DNA of 5,500 nt. Source: Spirochaetia bacterium (GTDB lineage: Bacteria > Spirochaetota > Spirochaetia > Sphaerochaetales > Sphaerochaetaceae). The translations under genes and the position numbers were made by a program. Under the pieces are notes generated by a model. That model was given only the letters and a program-made list of their open reading frames with translations. It did not search any database and was not told where the DNA came from. How positions within the stretch are numbered: position 1 is the first letter of the stretch; each line of letters starts with the position of its first letter. The stretch lies in NCBI GenBank assembly GCA_009929055.1, contig SABI01000170.1, positions 1-5,500 on the forward strand, written 5' to 3'. Positions 1 to 5,500 of the stretch are shown here, one piece after another.

Positions 1-698
1 TCCCTATAGAGCAAGTTATAGTTCAACCAATAGAGAAAGTTCCTACTCTTCACCTCCTTTCTCCTGGAGTACTTCCCCCCCTCCCTTCTGCTATCTTTAA
101 CTCTCCTGACTATGTGGCCTTATTAGATTATCTTCTAGATATATATGATTACATCCTTATTGATACACCTCCTTTATTATTTGCGAGTGAACTACTAGCG
201 ATAGCAAAACACGTTGATGGTCTTGCAATAAATGTAAGAGCTGGTATTACTACAAAAGGAGCCCTTCAAGAGCTTATTGATAACTTAGAACTTGGTGGCG
301 TAAATATCCTTGGAGTCATCTTTAATGGAGTAATAGAGTCTAAAATGGGGGGCCATTATTCTGGAGGGCGCTATTATGCCTACAGAGGGTACTCTTATAC
401 AAAGCGCTACTATTCTGACCGATACGATACAGACTCTGATTCTAAGAGTAAGAAACAACAAACTACAAAAACTTCTGGTAGTTATCGGAAGAACTTTATG
501 AAAGATTTAACCAAAAGAGAGCAAGATAGGCACCTTGGTTCAAGAGTCCCAATTTATCCTTTTATTGAAAAAGAAGATCCATTTGCCCCAAGTGTTACAG
601 AAAAAGAGAAAAAACAGACTAAACAAACAGAGAATAATGTTGATGATATCCTAGGGTCAATTGAAAATGATGCATCAAGTTCTGGAAAAAGTGAGTAG
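1..698 (+). CDS. BY-type tyrosine kinase (Wzc/CapB/EpsB-like), 3' part
   Basis: This is the C-terminal 231 residues of a P-loop bacterial tyrosine autokinase, the family that controls polymerisation and export of capsule or exopolysaccharide at the inner membrane. The frame is open from base 3 to the edge, so the GTG at 114 is internal and the true start, Walker A and Walker A' motifs lie upstream. Visible are the family segment LLSPGVLPPLPS (57-92), the Walker B motif ILIDTPP at 153-173, the VDGLAINVRAG strand, and LGVIFNGV before the C-terminus. A tyrosine cluster follows at 357-425, with nine Tyr in 23 residues (for example GGRYYAYRGYSY), the usual autophosphorylation site. Odd: the protein continues about 90 residues past the cluster with a Lys/Glu/Ser-rich, probably disordered tail, whereas typical family members end near the cluster. 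A transmembrane Wzz domain upstream is possible but cannot be seen. The family call is firm; the polysaccharide it serves is unknown. Confidence 0.9.
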   Translation, partial: PIEQVIVQPIEKVPTLHLLSPGVLPPLPSAIFNSPDYVALLDYLLDIYDYILIDTPPLLFASELLAIAKHVDGLAINVRAGITTKGALQELIDNLELGGVNILGVIFNGVIESKMGGHYSGGRYYAYRGYSYTKRYYSDRYDTDSDSKSKKQQTTKTSGSYRKNFMKDLTKREQDRHLGSRVPIYPFIEKEDPFAPSVTEKEKKQTKQTENNVDDILGSIENDASSSGKSE

Positions 699-724
699 AC
701 ACAAGAAGAATCTTTTGCTATGAT
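696..724 (+). promoter_or_regulatory. Candidate sigma70-type promoter for the pyr operon
   Basis: TAGACA (696-701) and TATGAT (719-724) are separated by exactly 17 bases; each differs from the sigma70 consensus hexamer at one position. The -35 box overlaps the TAG stop of the kinase gene. The expected transcript start is near 731, giving a leader of about 145 bases before pyrBI. This is a pattern match only, in AT-rich DNA where -10-like hexamers are common. It is supported by the need for some promoter between the kinase gene and the pyr genes if the terminator at 813-838 works. Confidence 0.45.
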
Positions 725-751
725 ATTTGATTGATGATAGAGCAAAATAAG

Positions 752-775
752 GAGAGTTTATTAGAAGAAACTCTC
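752..775 (+). repeat. Perfect 8-bp hairpin in the intergenic leader
   Basis: GAGAGTTT (752-759) and AAACTCTC (768-775) are exact reverse complements around an 8-base loop. No T-run follows, so it is not a terminator. The 5' arm overlaps the SD-like TAAGGAG at 748-754, so folding would hide part of that site. It may be a leader RNA structure or an mRNA 3'-end stabiliser for the kinase transcript. Confidence 0.5.
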
Positions 776-790
776 ATAAAATTAAGAATA

Positions 791-858
791 GTTTTCACTC
801 ATTATTGATAATAAAAAGCCGGTTTTACCGGCTTTTTTATTGCCTATTGAGTTAAAAC
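791..858 (+). repeat. Inverted repeat flanking the terminator
   Basis: GTTTTCACTCA (791-801) can pair with TGAGTTAAAAC (848-858) at 10 of 11 positions; the one mismatch is C796 against T853. The arms enclose the terminator hairpin, so a read-through transcript could form a long outer stem ending 4 bases before the pyrBI SD. It may be chance similarity in AT-rich DNA. Confidence 0.35.
813..838 (+). terminator. Rho-independent terminator (or attenuator)
   Basis: GCCGGT (818-823) pairs with ACCGGC (827-832) around a 3-base loop, extended by five A-T pairs (813-817 with 833-837). The 3' arm is a run of six T. It lies 115 bases after the kinase stop and 36 bases before the pyrBI ATG. It can end the kinase transcript; if the pyr promoter lies upstream of it, it must also act as an attenuator. 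The A-tract on the 5' side would give partial function on the minus strand, but no minus-strand gene is seen. Confidence 0.9.
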
Positions 859-862
859 ACAA

Positions 863-870
863 AAGGAGGG
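863..870 (+). promoter_or_regulatory. Ribosome binding site of pyrBI
   Basis: AAGGAGGG is a near-perfect SD. Its GGAGG core (865-869) is 5 bases before ATG 875 but only 2 before the in-frame TTG at 872, which favours ATG 875 as the start. Confidence 0.8.
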
Positions 871-874
871 GTTG

Positions 875-2464
875 ATGGGTAACATATTTACTTCACGCAC
901 ACTAAGTGTCATCGATGATATGAGTATAAGTGAAAGAAGGTATCTGTTTGAAAAAACTAAAATTTTAAAAGATGCTTTTTTACACCAAGATGAACATATT
1001 CTCAATTCATTTAGAATTAATAATTCAGATTTTGGTATCTATGAAGTCTTTTTAGAAGATAGCACCCGAACAAGAGAATCTTTTAGAAATGCAGCTGCTT
1101 TTCATAAAGTTAAGGTAAGTGACCTAGCCGTTGATACCTCAAGTTTTAATAAAGGAGAGAGCTATGCAGATACCTTTAACACCCTTGCTGGATACCAAAA
1201 CAGCGTATTTATTATTCGAAGTAAGCTAGAGGGAGTATGTACGTGGCTCCATGAGGCAACTTCTTCCTTCGCTGAACGAAATAACCTTAGTCGAATACCT
1301 GCTTTCATAAACGCTGGTGATGGTAAGCATGAACACCCTACCCAAGAACTTCTAGATGAGTTTACCTTCTTAGAAGATAATAATTTTGAAACTAATCAAA
1401 TCCACTTAGCCCTTGTTGGAGATTTATATCATGGTCGAACAGTACACTCCAAAGCAAATGGCCTTACCCTGTTTAATAAAGTCAAAGTTGACCTTATAGC
1501 CCCTCCAGAAATAGCTATGCCAGAATATTATGTGGAAAAAATGAAATCGAACGGATTTGAGGTACGCCTATTTGATTCAATCGAGGAGTATATTAGCCAA
1601 AAAGATATTGCGACTAAGTGGTACTTTACTCGACCTCAACTAGAAAGAATGGGGGAAAAAATCTTAAAAAGAGAAGCTGAATTAAGAAACAAAGTTACAC
1701 TGCAAAAAGAGTACCTTAAAAAAATTCCACAAAATGCAAAGTTTTATCACCCCCTTCCTCGACATAGAGTCCACCCTACTATCCCTACCTTTGTGGATGA
1801 AACTTCTTTTAATGGGTATGAAAGACAATCGATTAATGGAATGTATGTAAGGATTGTCCTATTAGCAATGATAGCTGGAACTATAGGAGATGATTTTACT
1901 GGTTCAGTAAGTGTTCATGAAAGAAATGATGAAGAATATATCATTGAAGTTCCACCCCACGTAAAAGGGGAGAAAGAGACTGATGGGGTAAGTGAAGGAG
2001 TTCGGCCAATTAGAGATGGAATAGTGATAGACCATATAGGTAGGGGAGAAGAACCCTCTGTTATTAGAAAGCATATGGCTTTAATCATCAAAGTACTCAA
2101 CCTCGATAACTCAAAGGGGGGAGAGTGGGTTTCAACAAGTAAAAATGAGGATCATAAAAATAAAGGGATTATCTTTAGGCCTGGAGTGAGTGAATTCTCT
2201 CGTAAAGAGTTGAAGCGCCTTGCTGCAGTTGCAGCAGGAGCTACCTTAAACATTATTAAAGATGGGAAGATTGAGGCAAAGTATAGGACTCACCTACCAC
2301 CTAGAATTTATAACTTTGATGATCTAGCATGTACAAATGAGTCGTGTATCTCTCATCCAATTCATAATGAAGGGGTGCCAGCTAGGTTTTTTAGAACAAA
2401 AGATAACCGCTATGTATGTGCTTATTGTCAAACAGAGCATGATTACCACACAATTTGGAGATAA
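875..2464 (+). CDS. pyrBI: Aspartate carbamoyltransferase, fused catalytic-regulatory chain (PyrB-PyrI)
   Basis: Condenses carbamoyl phosphate and L-aspartate to N-carbamoyl-aspartate, the committed step of pyrimidine synthesis, in the cytoplasm. Length is 529 residues from ATG 875 (one more if TTG 872 is used). Residues about 1-341 are PyrB: STRTR at 63-67 (carbamoyl phosphate), NKGES with Lys93 (80s loop), Arg115, HPTQ at 154-157, GRTVHS with Arg188, FTRPQ at 251-255 (aspartate site) and HPLPR at 292-296. A charged linker follows to about 375. Residues about 376-529 are PyrI: IVIDHI (Asp386-His387 at the place of the E. coli nucleotide-site Asp19-His20), Lys469 at the place of Lys94, and a zinc domain with Cys486-x4-Cys491 and Cys515-x2-Cys518. 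In E. coli these are separate chains; the fused form is known from Thermotoga maritima. Intact catalytic, nucleotide-site and zinc residues suggest an active, allosterically controlled enzyme. First gene of the operon; pyrE follows after 6 bases. Confidence 0.96.
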   Translation: MGNIFTSRTLSVIDDMSISERRYLFEKTKILKDAFLHQDEHILNSFRINNSDFGIYEVFLEDSTRTRESFRNAAAFHKVKVSDLAVDTSSFNKGESYADTFNTLAGYQNSVFIIRSKLEGVCTWLHEATSSFAERNNLSRIPAFINAGDGKHEHPTQELLDEFTFLEDNNFETNQIHLALVGDLYHGRTVHSKANGLTLFNKVKVDLIAPPEIAMPEYYVEKMKSNGFEVRLFDSIEEYISQKDIATKWYFTRPQLERMGEKILKREAELRNKVTLQKEYLKKIPQNAKFYHPLPRHRVHPTIPTFVDETSFNGYERQSINGMYVRIVLLAMIAGTIGDDFTGSVSVHERNDEEYIIEVPPHVKGEKETDGVSEGVRPIRDGIVIDHIGRGEEPSVIRKHMALIIKVLNLDNSKGGEWVSTSKNEDHKNKGIIFRPGVSEFSRKELKRLAAVAAGATLNIIKDGKIEAKYRTHLPPRIYNFDDLACTNESCISHPIHNEGVPARFFRTKDNRYVCAYCQTEHDYHTIWR

Positions 2465-2470
2465 AACGGG

Positions 2471-3157
2471 ATGAAAACTATAACTGACATACAACAAGAA
2501 TTTGGAAAGAAGATTGCTAAAAAAGCTCTTTCTATGGAAGCAATAAAGCTCTCACCAAAAGAGCCTTTTCGTTGGGCTAGTGGTGCAAGGATGCCTATCT
2601 ACAATGATAACAGAAGACTTCTAGCAGATAGTGAAGCCAGAAGACTCATAGCTCAAGGATTTAAAGAGCTCTTTGAGGCAGTTGAACCCTCTTTTAGTGT
2701 TATAGCTGGGACGAGTACTGCAGGAATACCCCACGCAACAACTTTAAGTGATATCCTTCAACTCCCCCTCATCTATGTACGCTCAAGTGGAAAAGAGCAT
2801 GGGTTAAAAAATCAGATTGAAGGGATTGGCCCTGCTCTTAGTATTGAAGGAAAGAGAGTCCTTTTAATTGAAGATCTTATTTCAACAGGAGGATCCTCTA
2901 TTGCTGCAGTGAATGCCTTAAGAGATCAAGGGGCAATTGTCCCTTACTGTTTTTCTATCTTTACCTACCAACTAGAAGCTTCAAAAGAGGCTTTTGAAAC
3001 ATTAAATCCCCCTTGTATTTCTATTTCCCTATTAGATTATGAGTCTATGCTTGCAACCGCAGAAGAGACAGGGTATCTTAATGAGACTGATATGAAGCTC
3101 TTATTTGAATGGAGAAAAGATCCATTTGGGTGGGGCTTAAAGAATAATTTTGTTTAA
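2471..3157 (+). CDS. pyrE: Orotate phosphoribosyltransferase
   Basis: Transfers the phosphoribosyl group of PRPP to orotate, giving OMP; a cytoplasmic type I phosphoribosyltransferase, normally a dimer with shared active sites. The 228-residue length is usual. FRWASGARMPIYNDNR (33-48) is the N-terminal orotate-site segment; GTSTAGIPHA (80-89) follows; RSSGKEHG (104-111) with Lys108 and Lys113 matches the flexible catalytic loop; and VLLIEDLISTGGSS (130-143) is the PRPP-binding motif with adjacent acidic Glu-Asp. Start ATG 2471 lies 6 bases after the pyrBI stop; GGAG at 2457-2460, inside the end of pyrBI, is 10 bases upstream and may serve as SD, suggesting translational coupling. The last 25 or so residues carry an aromatic, basic tail (WRKDPFGWGLKNN). 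No missing key residue is seen. Confidence 0.95.
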   Translation: MKTITDIQQEFGKKIAKKALSMEAIKLSPKEPFRWASGARMPIYNDNRRLLADSEARRLIAQGFKELFEAVEPSFSVIAGTSTAGIPHATTLSDILQLPLIYVRSSGKEHGLKNQIEGIGPALSIEGKRVLLIEDLISTGGSSIAAVNALRDQGAIVPYCFSIFTYQLEASKEAFETLNPPCISISLLDYESMLATAEETGYLNETDMKLLFEWRKDPFGWGLKNNFV

Positions 3158-3158
3158 A

Positions 3159-3162
3159 GAGG
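3159..3162 (+). promoter_or_regulatory. Ribosome binding site deciding the TTG start of pyrF
   Basis: GAGG, 7 bases before TTG 3170, is the only SD-like site near the beginning of pyrF. The first in-frame ATG (3188) has no such site at the right distance, so TTG 3170 is preferred. Confidence 0.6.
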
Positions 3163-3169
3163 CAGTAAA

Positions 3170-4063
3170 TTGACAAATTATCAACAGATGCTTAATGAGA
3201 GTGCATTAAAGGTAAAAAACTGTGCCTGTATGGGCCTCGATGTAAAATGGGAAGTTCTTCCATACCGAACTGGAAATATTGGACAAGATATTGTTAAATT
3301 TTTCGATGAGCTTTTCAATGCTATGGTGAAATATAATCTCTCTCCCTCCGCTTTTAAACCTAATGTGGGCTATTACCACGCCCTCGACAACCCCAGAAAA
3401 GGGGAGTTTGAAGGCTCTCTTGCCCTCTCTCATATCTTTGATATGGTTCGTTCTTTATTTCCCTCAATTCCAATTATTTTTGACTCAAAAAGGGGAGATA
3501 TTGCTACTAGTAGTGCTAATTATGCTCAAGAAGCTTTCGATACATGGCAAGCTGACTGTGTGACAGTAAGCCCCTACATGGGAAGTGACTCAGTTCTTCC
3601 CTTCTTAGAGGGCATCCATGGTCACAAAGGGGTCTATATCTTAAACAGAACAAGTAACCCAGGGGGAAAAGATCTTCAACAATTATTAGTCTTAGATAAT
3701 GTTGATGAAAATGAAATGTATCCCCTCTATATGGCAGTCTCTCACAAAATCGCCTCCTGGGCGAAAAAGAATGAGAATATTGGAGCTGTTGTAGGGGCTA
3801 CCCATTTAAAGGAATTAAAAGAGATTGCAAGTTATTTCTCAACCCAAAATATTCCACTATTAATCCCAGGAGTAGGCTCCCAGGGGGCAAGTGCAAAAGT
3901 TACCCTTGAAGCCCTCAAAGAGGTTGGGTATCCTATTAATTTAGGACGAATAAATAGCTCAAGTAGTCTCACTCATCCTTGGAAAGTTGCACCAGCTCCC
4001 TCTTCTTGGATGGATCGGTGTATTGCTAATATTGATAAATTACTTGAGGAGACGGCCCTGTAA
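3170..4063 (+). CDS. pyrF: Orotidine-5'-phosphate decarboxylase, type II
   Basis: Decarboxylates OMP to UMP, the last step of the pathway, in the cytoplasm; a TIM-barrel enzyme that works as a dimer. The catalytic Asp-Lys-Asp array is visible as FDSKRGDIATSS (104-115) with Asp105, Lys107 and Asp110. Other matches are GLDVKW (22-27), AFKPNVGYY (61-69), VSPYMGSD (133-140), LNRTSNPGG (158-166), IPGVGSQGA (232-240) for phosphate binding and LGRINSSSS with Arg250. SKRGDI and PYMGSD, with a length of 297 residues, place it in the longer type II branch (as in mycobacteria), not the roughly 230-residue type I branch of E. coli. Start is TTG 3170, 12 bases after pyrE. The stop TAA shares its last A with the ATG of the next gene (TAATG), so translation is probably coupled. 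Confidence 0.95.
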   Translation: MTNYQQMLNESALKVKNCACMGLDVKWEVLPYRTGNIGQDIVKFFDELFNAMVKYNLSPSAFKPNVGYYHALDNPRKGEFEGSLALSHIFDMVRSLFPSIPIIFDSKRGDIATSSANYAQEAFDTWQADCVTVSPYMGSDSVLPFLEGIHGHKGVYILNRTSNPGGKDLQQLLVLDNVDENEMYPLYMAVSHKIASWAKKNENIGAVVGATHLKELKEIASYFSTQNIPLLIPGVGSQGASAKVTLEALKEVGYPINLGRINSSSSLTHPWKVAPAPSSWMDRCIANIDKLLEETAL

Positions 4064-5500
4064 TGCCTTATATTCATAAAAAGCAACAATTAAAAGAGTT
4101 CTTTTTTCATCGTCATAAAAGGGCTCAGATCTCATTGGCAACTGTGAGTGGAGTTCTCTCGACCAAACCTCAGATGATAAAGTATGTTGATACCACTCTT
4201 TTAGAGTTCGACATTATTACCTCAAAGAGTTTTCAAGTAACTCCTAATAGTGGAAACAAGGAACCTATTATTTGTGAAATTGAAGTGGGCAGTTATGGAA
4301 ACTCGGTGGGCTTGAGAAATCCAGGAATGGATGTAGCTTATCGAGACCTAGAGGAATTAAGAAAGAGACACTCCTTTAGAGCTTTTCTCAATATCTCTGT
4401 TTCAGCGAGTAGCATTGAAGACTTTATTACCCTTATTAAAAAATTTAATCCTATTGCCGATATCATCGAATTAAACTTTAGTTGTCCGCATGCTGAAGAT
4501 GGGTATGGCTCGAGTATTGGATGTTCAAAAGTGATTAGTAGTGAATATATGAGAAGAATTAGAGAAGCTGTTGGGGGTATTGATGCCCTCATTTTCCCAA
4601 AGCTCACCCCTAATGTAGATAACATAGGAGAAATCGCAGCTTCTTTAATCGATAACGGCGCCGATGGCCTTTCTCTTATTAATACAGTAGGACCAACCGT
4701 TCACATCTCTTCTGTTTCAGCTACCCCTATTTTACAAAACTCTTTAGGGGGGAAGGGGGGAATGAGTGGTTCGTGGGTGTATGAAAGAGCCCTCGAATGT
4801 GTAAAGGAAGTGAGAGGTTCAGTAGGCCCTGATGTCCCTATTATTGGAATGGGGGGAGTGTCAAAGCCAGAAGATATTGTTGAGATGATTCGAGCTGGCA
4901 GTGATGTTGTTGGTATTGGCTCTGCTTTTGGGAAAGTTCATCAAAAACAGTGGCCCCTCTATACTCACTCATTAGTAACTGAAGCAGCTGAGATATTCAA
5001 AGGGAACAAAGATGTACAAAAAAGTTCTACTTATACCATAAAAGAGAAGAGAATGGAGTATGAAAAACACACCATTCTAGAGAGGACAGAGATAGGAAAA
5101 GATACCTTTATTATTACCCTTGATGGAAAACAGGAGTATCATGGTGGAGAGTTTGTCTTTCTTTGGCTTCCTCAAATTGGTGAAAAACCTTTTTCAATTG
5201 CCTCATCTACTCCCCTCTCTTTTATTATTAAAGTAAAGGGGGAGTTTACTAAAGCTCTAAGCCTATTGAATGTAGGAGATATCATCTACTCAAGGGGCCT
5301 TTATGGCTCTCCTGTAGAGATAGATACTCTTCCAAATTCTCTCCTTATTGCTGGAGGAACTGGAATTGCTGTACTTCCCCCTGTTGCCAAAGAACTAACA
5401 GAGAGGGGGGTGAATATCTACACTCTTGTTGGAACAAGTGAGAATAGAGATCATTCGTTACACATCGTTGAACAAAAAGTAGCCTCCTATGGTCCATTAA
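4063..5500 (+). CDS. pyrDK: Dihydroorotate dehydrogenase, fused PyrD-PyrK (class 1B type), 3' end outside window
   Basis: Oxidises dihydroorotate to orotate and passes electrons through FMN, FAD and a 2Fe-2S centre to NAD+. The frame is open from ATG 4063 through 5499 (479 residues) without a stop. GAGGAG at 4046-4051 is the SD. Residues about 20-312 are PyrD: Lys55 in TSKSF (FMN/substrate), NPG (86-88), NFSCPH (138-143) with the probable catalytic base Cys141, PKLTPNV with Lys180, INT with Asn207, GGMSGS (232-237) and IGMGGV (261-266). After a linker rich in Lys/Glu, residues about 333 onward are PyrK: GEFVFLW, EKPFSIA (FAD-binding RPxS-like), RGLYGSP (411-417) and GGTGIAVLPP (431-440), the nucleotide-binding glycine motif. 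The 2Fe-2S cysteines expected near the PyrK C-terminus lie beyond the window. PyrD and PyrK are normally separate chains. SCPH replaces the common SCPN, as in dihydropyrimidine dehydrogenase, but the operon argues for dihydroorotate as substrate. Confidence 0.92.
   Translation, partial: MPYIHKKQQLKEFFFHRHKRAQISLATVSGVLSTKPQMIKYVDTTLLEFDIITSKSFQVTPNSGNKEPIICEIEVGSYGNSVGLRNPGMDVAYRDLEELRKRHSFRAFLNISVSASSIEDFITLIKKFNPIADIIELNFSCPHAEDGYGSSIGCSKVISSEYMRRIREAVGGIDALIFPKLTPNVDNIGEIAASLIDNGADGLSLINTVGPTVHISSVSATPILQNSLGGKGGMSGSWVYERALECVKEVRGSVGPDVPIIGMGGVSKPEDIVEMIRAGSDVVGIGSAFGKVHQKQWPLYTHSLVTEAAEIFKGNKDVQKSSTYTIKEKRMEYEKHTILERTEIGKDTFIITLDGKQEYHGGEFVFLWLPQIGEKPFSIASSTPLSFIIKVKGEFTKALSLLNVGDIIYSRGLYGSPVEIDTLPNSLLIAGGTGIAVLPPVAKELTERGVNIYTLVGTSENRDHSLHIVEQKVASYGPL

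Larger units (their letters stand above)
731..874 (+). promoter_or_regulatory. Putative pyr operon leader / attenuator region
   Basis: If transcription starts near 731, the pyr mRNA leader contains, in order: a short frame from ATG 734 (24 codons, stop 806-808, just before the terminator stem); a consensus-like SD TAAGGAG (748-754); a hairpin (752-775); and a Rho-independent terminator (813-838). A second frame, beginning with ATT at 760 five bases after the SD, runs through the terminator and stops at 853-855. In E. coli, pyrBI expression is set by coupling of translation of the leader peptide pyrL to transcription through an attenuator; the outline here is similar. Neither short frame has a convincing start (one would be nearly leaderless, the other needs ATT), so regulation by attenuation is an inference. 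No PyrR gene lies in the window. Confidence 0.3.

Noticed and set aside
114..698. GTG at 114 as the true start of the kinase gene
   Set aside because: The frame is open upstream to base 3 and the residues before 114 (LLSPGVLPPLPS) match the BY-kinase family, so the gene begins outside the window.
554..745. Minus-strand frame opposite the kinase tail and intergenic region
   Set aside because: Low-complexity, Ser/Phe-rich translation opposite a Lys/Glu-rich tail, with no SD site or recognisable motif; it is a shadow.
713..747. Inverted repeat TTTTGCT / AGCAAAA
   Set aside because: Only 7 mostly A-T pairs around a 21-base loop, and the first arm would precede the predicted transcript start; likely chance.
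807..812. GATAAT as a -10 box just before the terminator
   Set aside because: No -35-like hexamer occurs about 17 bases upstream, and the A/T-rich context makes such hexamers frequent; the site at 696-724 is much better.
1915..2100. Minus-strand frame inside pyrBI
   Set aside because: Lies fully inside the conserved PyrI part of pyrBI, with no start signals or motif.
3206..3563. Alternative frames inside pyrF (minus 3206-3433 and plus 3363-3563)
   Set aside because: Both lie wholly inside a well-supported pyrF frame and resemble no protein family I know.
4338..4625. Minus-strand 95-codon frame inside pyrDK
   Set aside because: Complement of the conserved PyrD active-site region; no independent evidence of coding.

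Overview
The window holds the end of one gene followed by an operon for de novo UMP synthesis, all on the plus strand. Base composition is AT-rich, Shine-Dalgarno sites are clear, and one gene starts with TTG, so this is a bacterium. A fused PyrB-PyrI carbamoyltransferase, a type II PyrF and an NAD-type (class 1B) PyrD-PyrK dehydrogenase together suggest an anaerobic or facultative lineage. A fused carbamoyltransferase is known in Thermotoga maritima and, as I recall, in treponemes; a spirochaete or similar low-GC bacterium is possible, but I cannot fix the taxon from this window.

Layout. 1-698: the 3' part of a bacterial tyrosine (BY) kinase of the Wzc/CapB type, with Walker B motif, a C-terminal tyrosine cluster and an unusually long charged tail. 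699-874: an intergenic control region with a promoter-like site overlapping the kinase stop codon, a perfect 8-bp hairpin, a strong Rho-independent terminator only 36 bases before the next start codon, and a longer inverted repeat flanking that terminator. 875-5500: pyrBI (fused), pyrE, pyrF and pyrDK (fused, running off the window). These are packed with gaps of 6 and 12 bases and a 1-base TAATG overlap, so they form one transcription unit.

The operon covers, in pathway terms, carbamoyl-aspartate formation (PyrBI), dihydroorotate oxidation to orotate (PyrDK), orotate to OMP (PyrE) and OMP to UMP (PyrF). Carbamoyl-phosphate synthase (carAB) and dihydroorotase (pyrC) are not in the window. Both enzymes of the pathway that are usually built from two different subunits are single chains here, and the dehydrogenase carries an SCPH active-site motif like that of dihydropyrimidine dehydrogenases instead of the usual SCPN.

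The least explained part is the 170-base leader. Its arrangement (promoter, SD-like site, short reading frames, terminator close to the pyrB start) resembles the E. coli pyrBI attenuator in outline, but it could also be just the kinase gene's terminator. I found no CRISPR array, tRNA, rRNA or mobile element.
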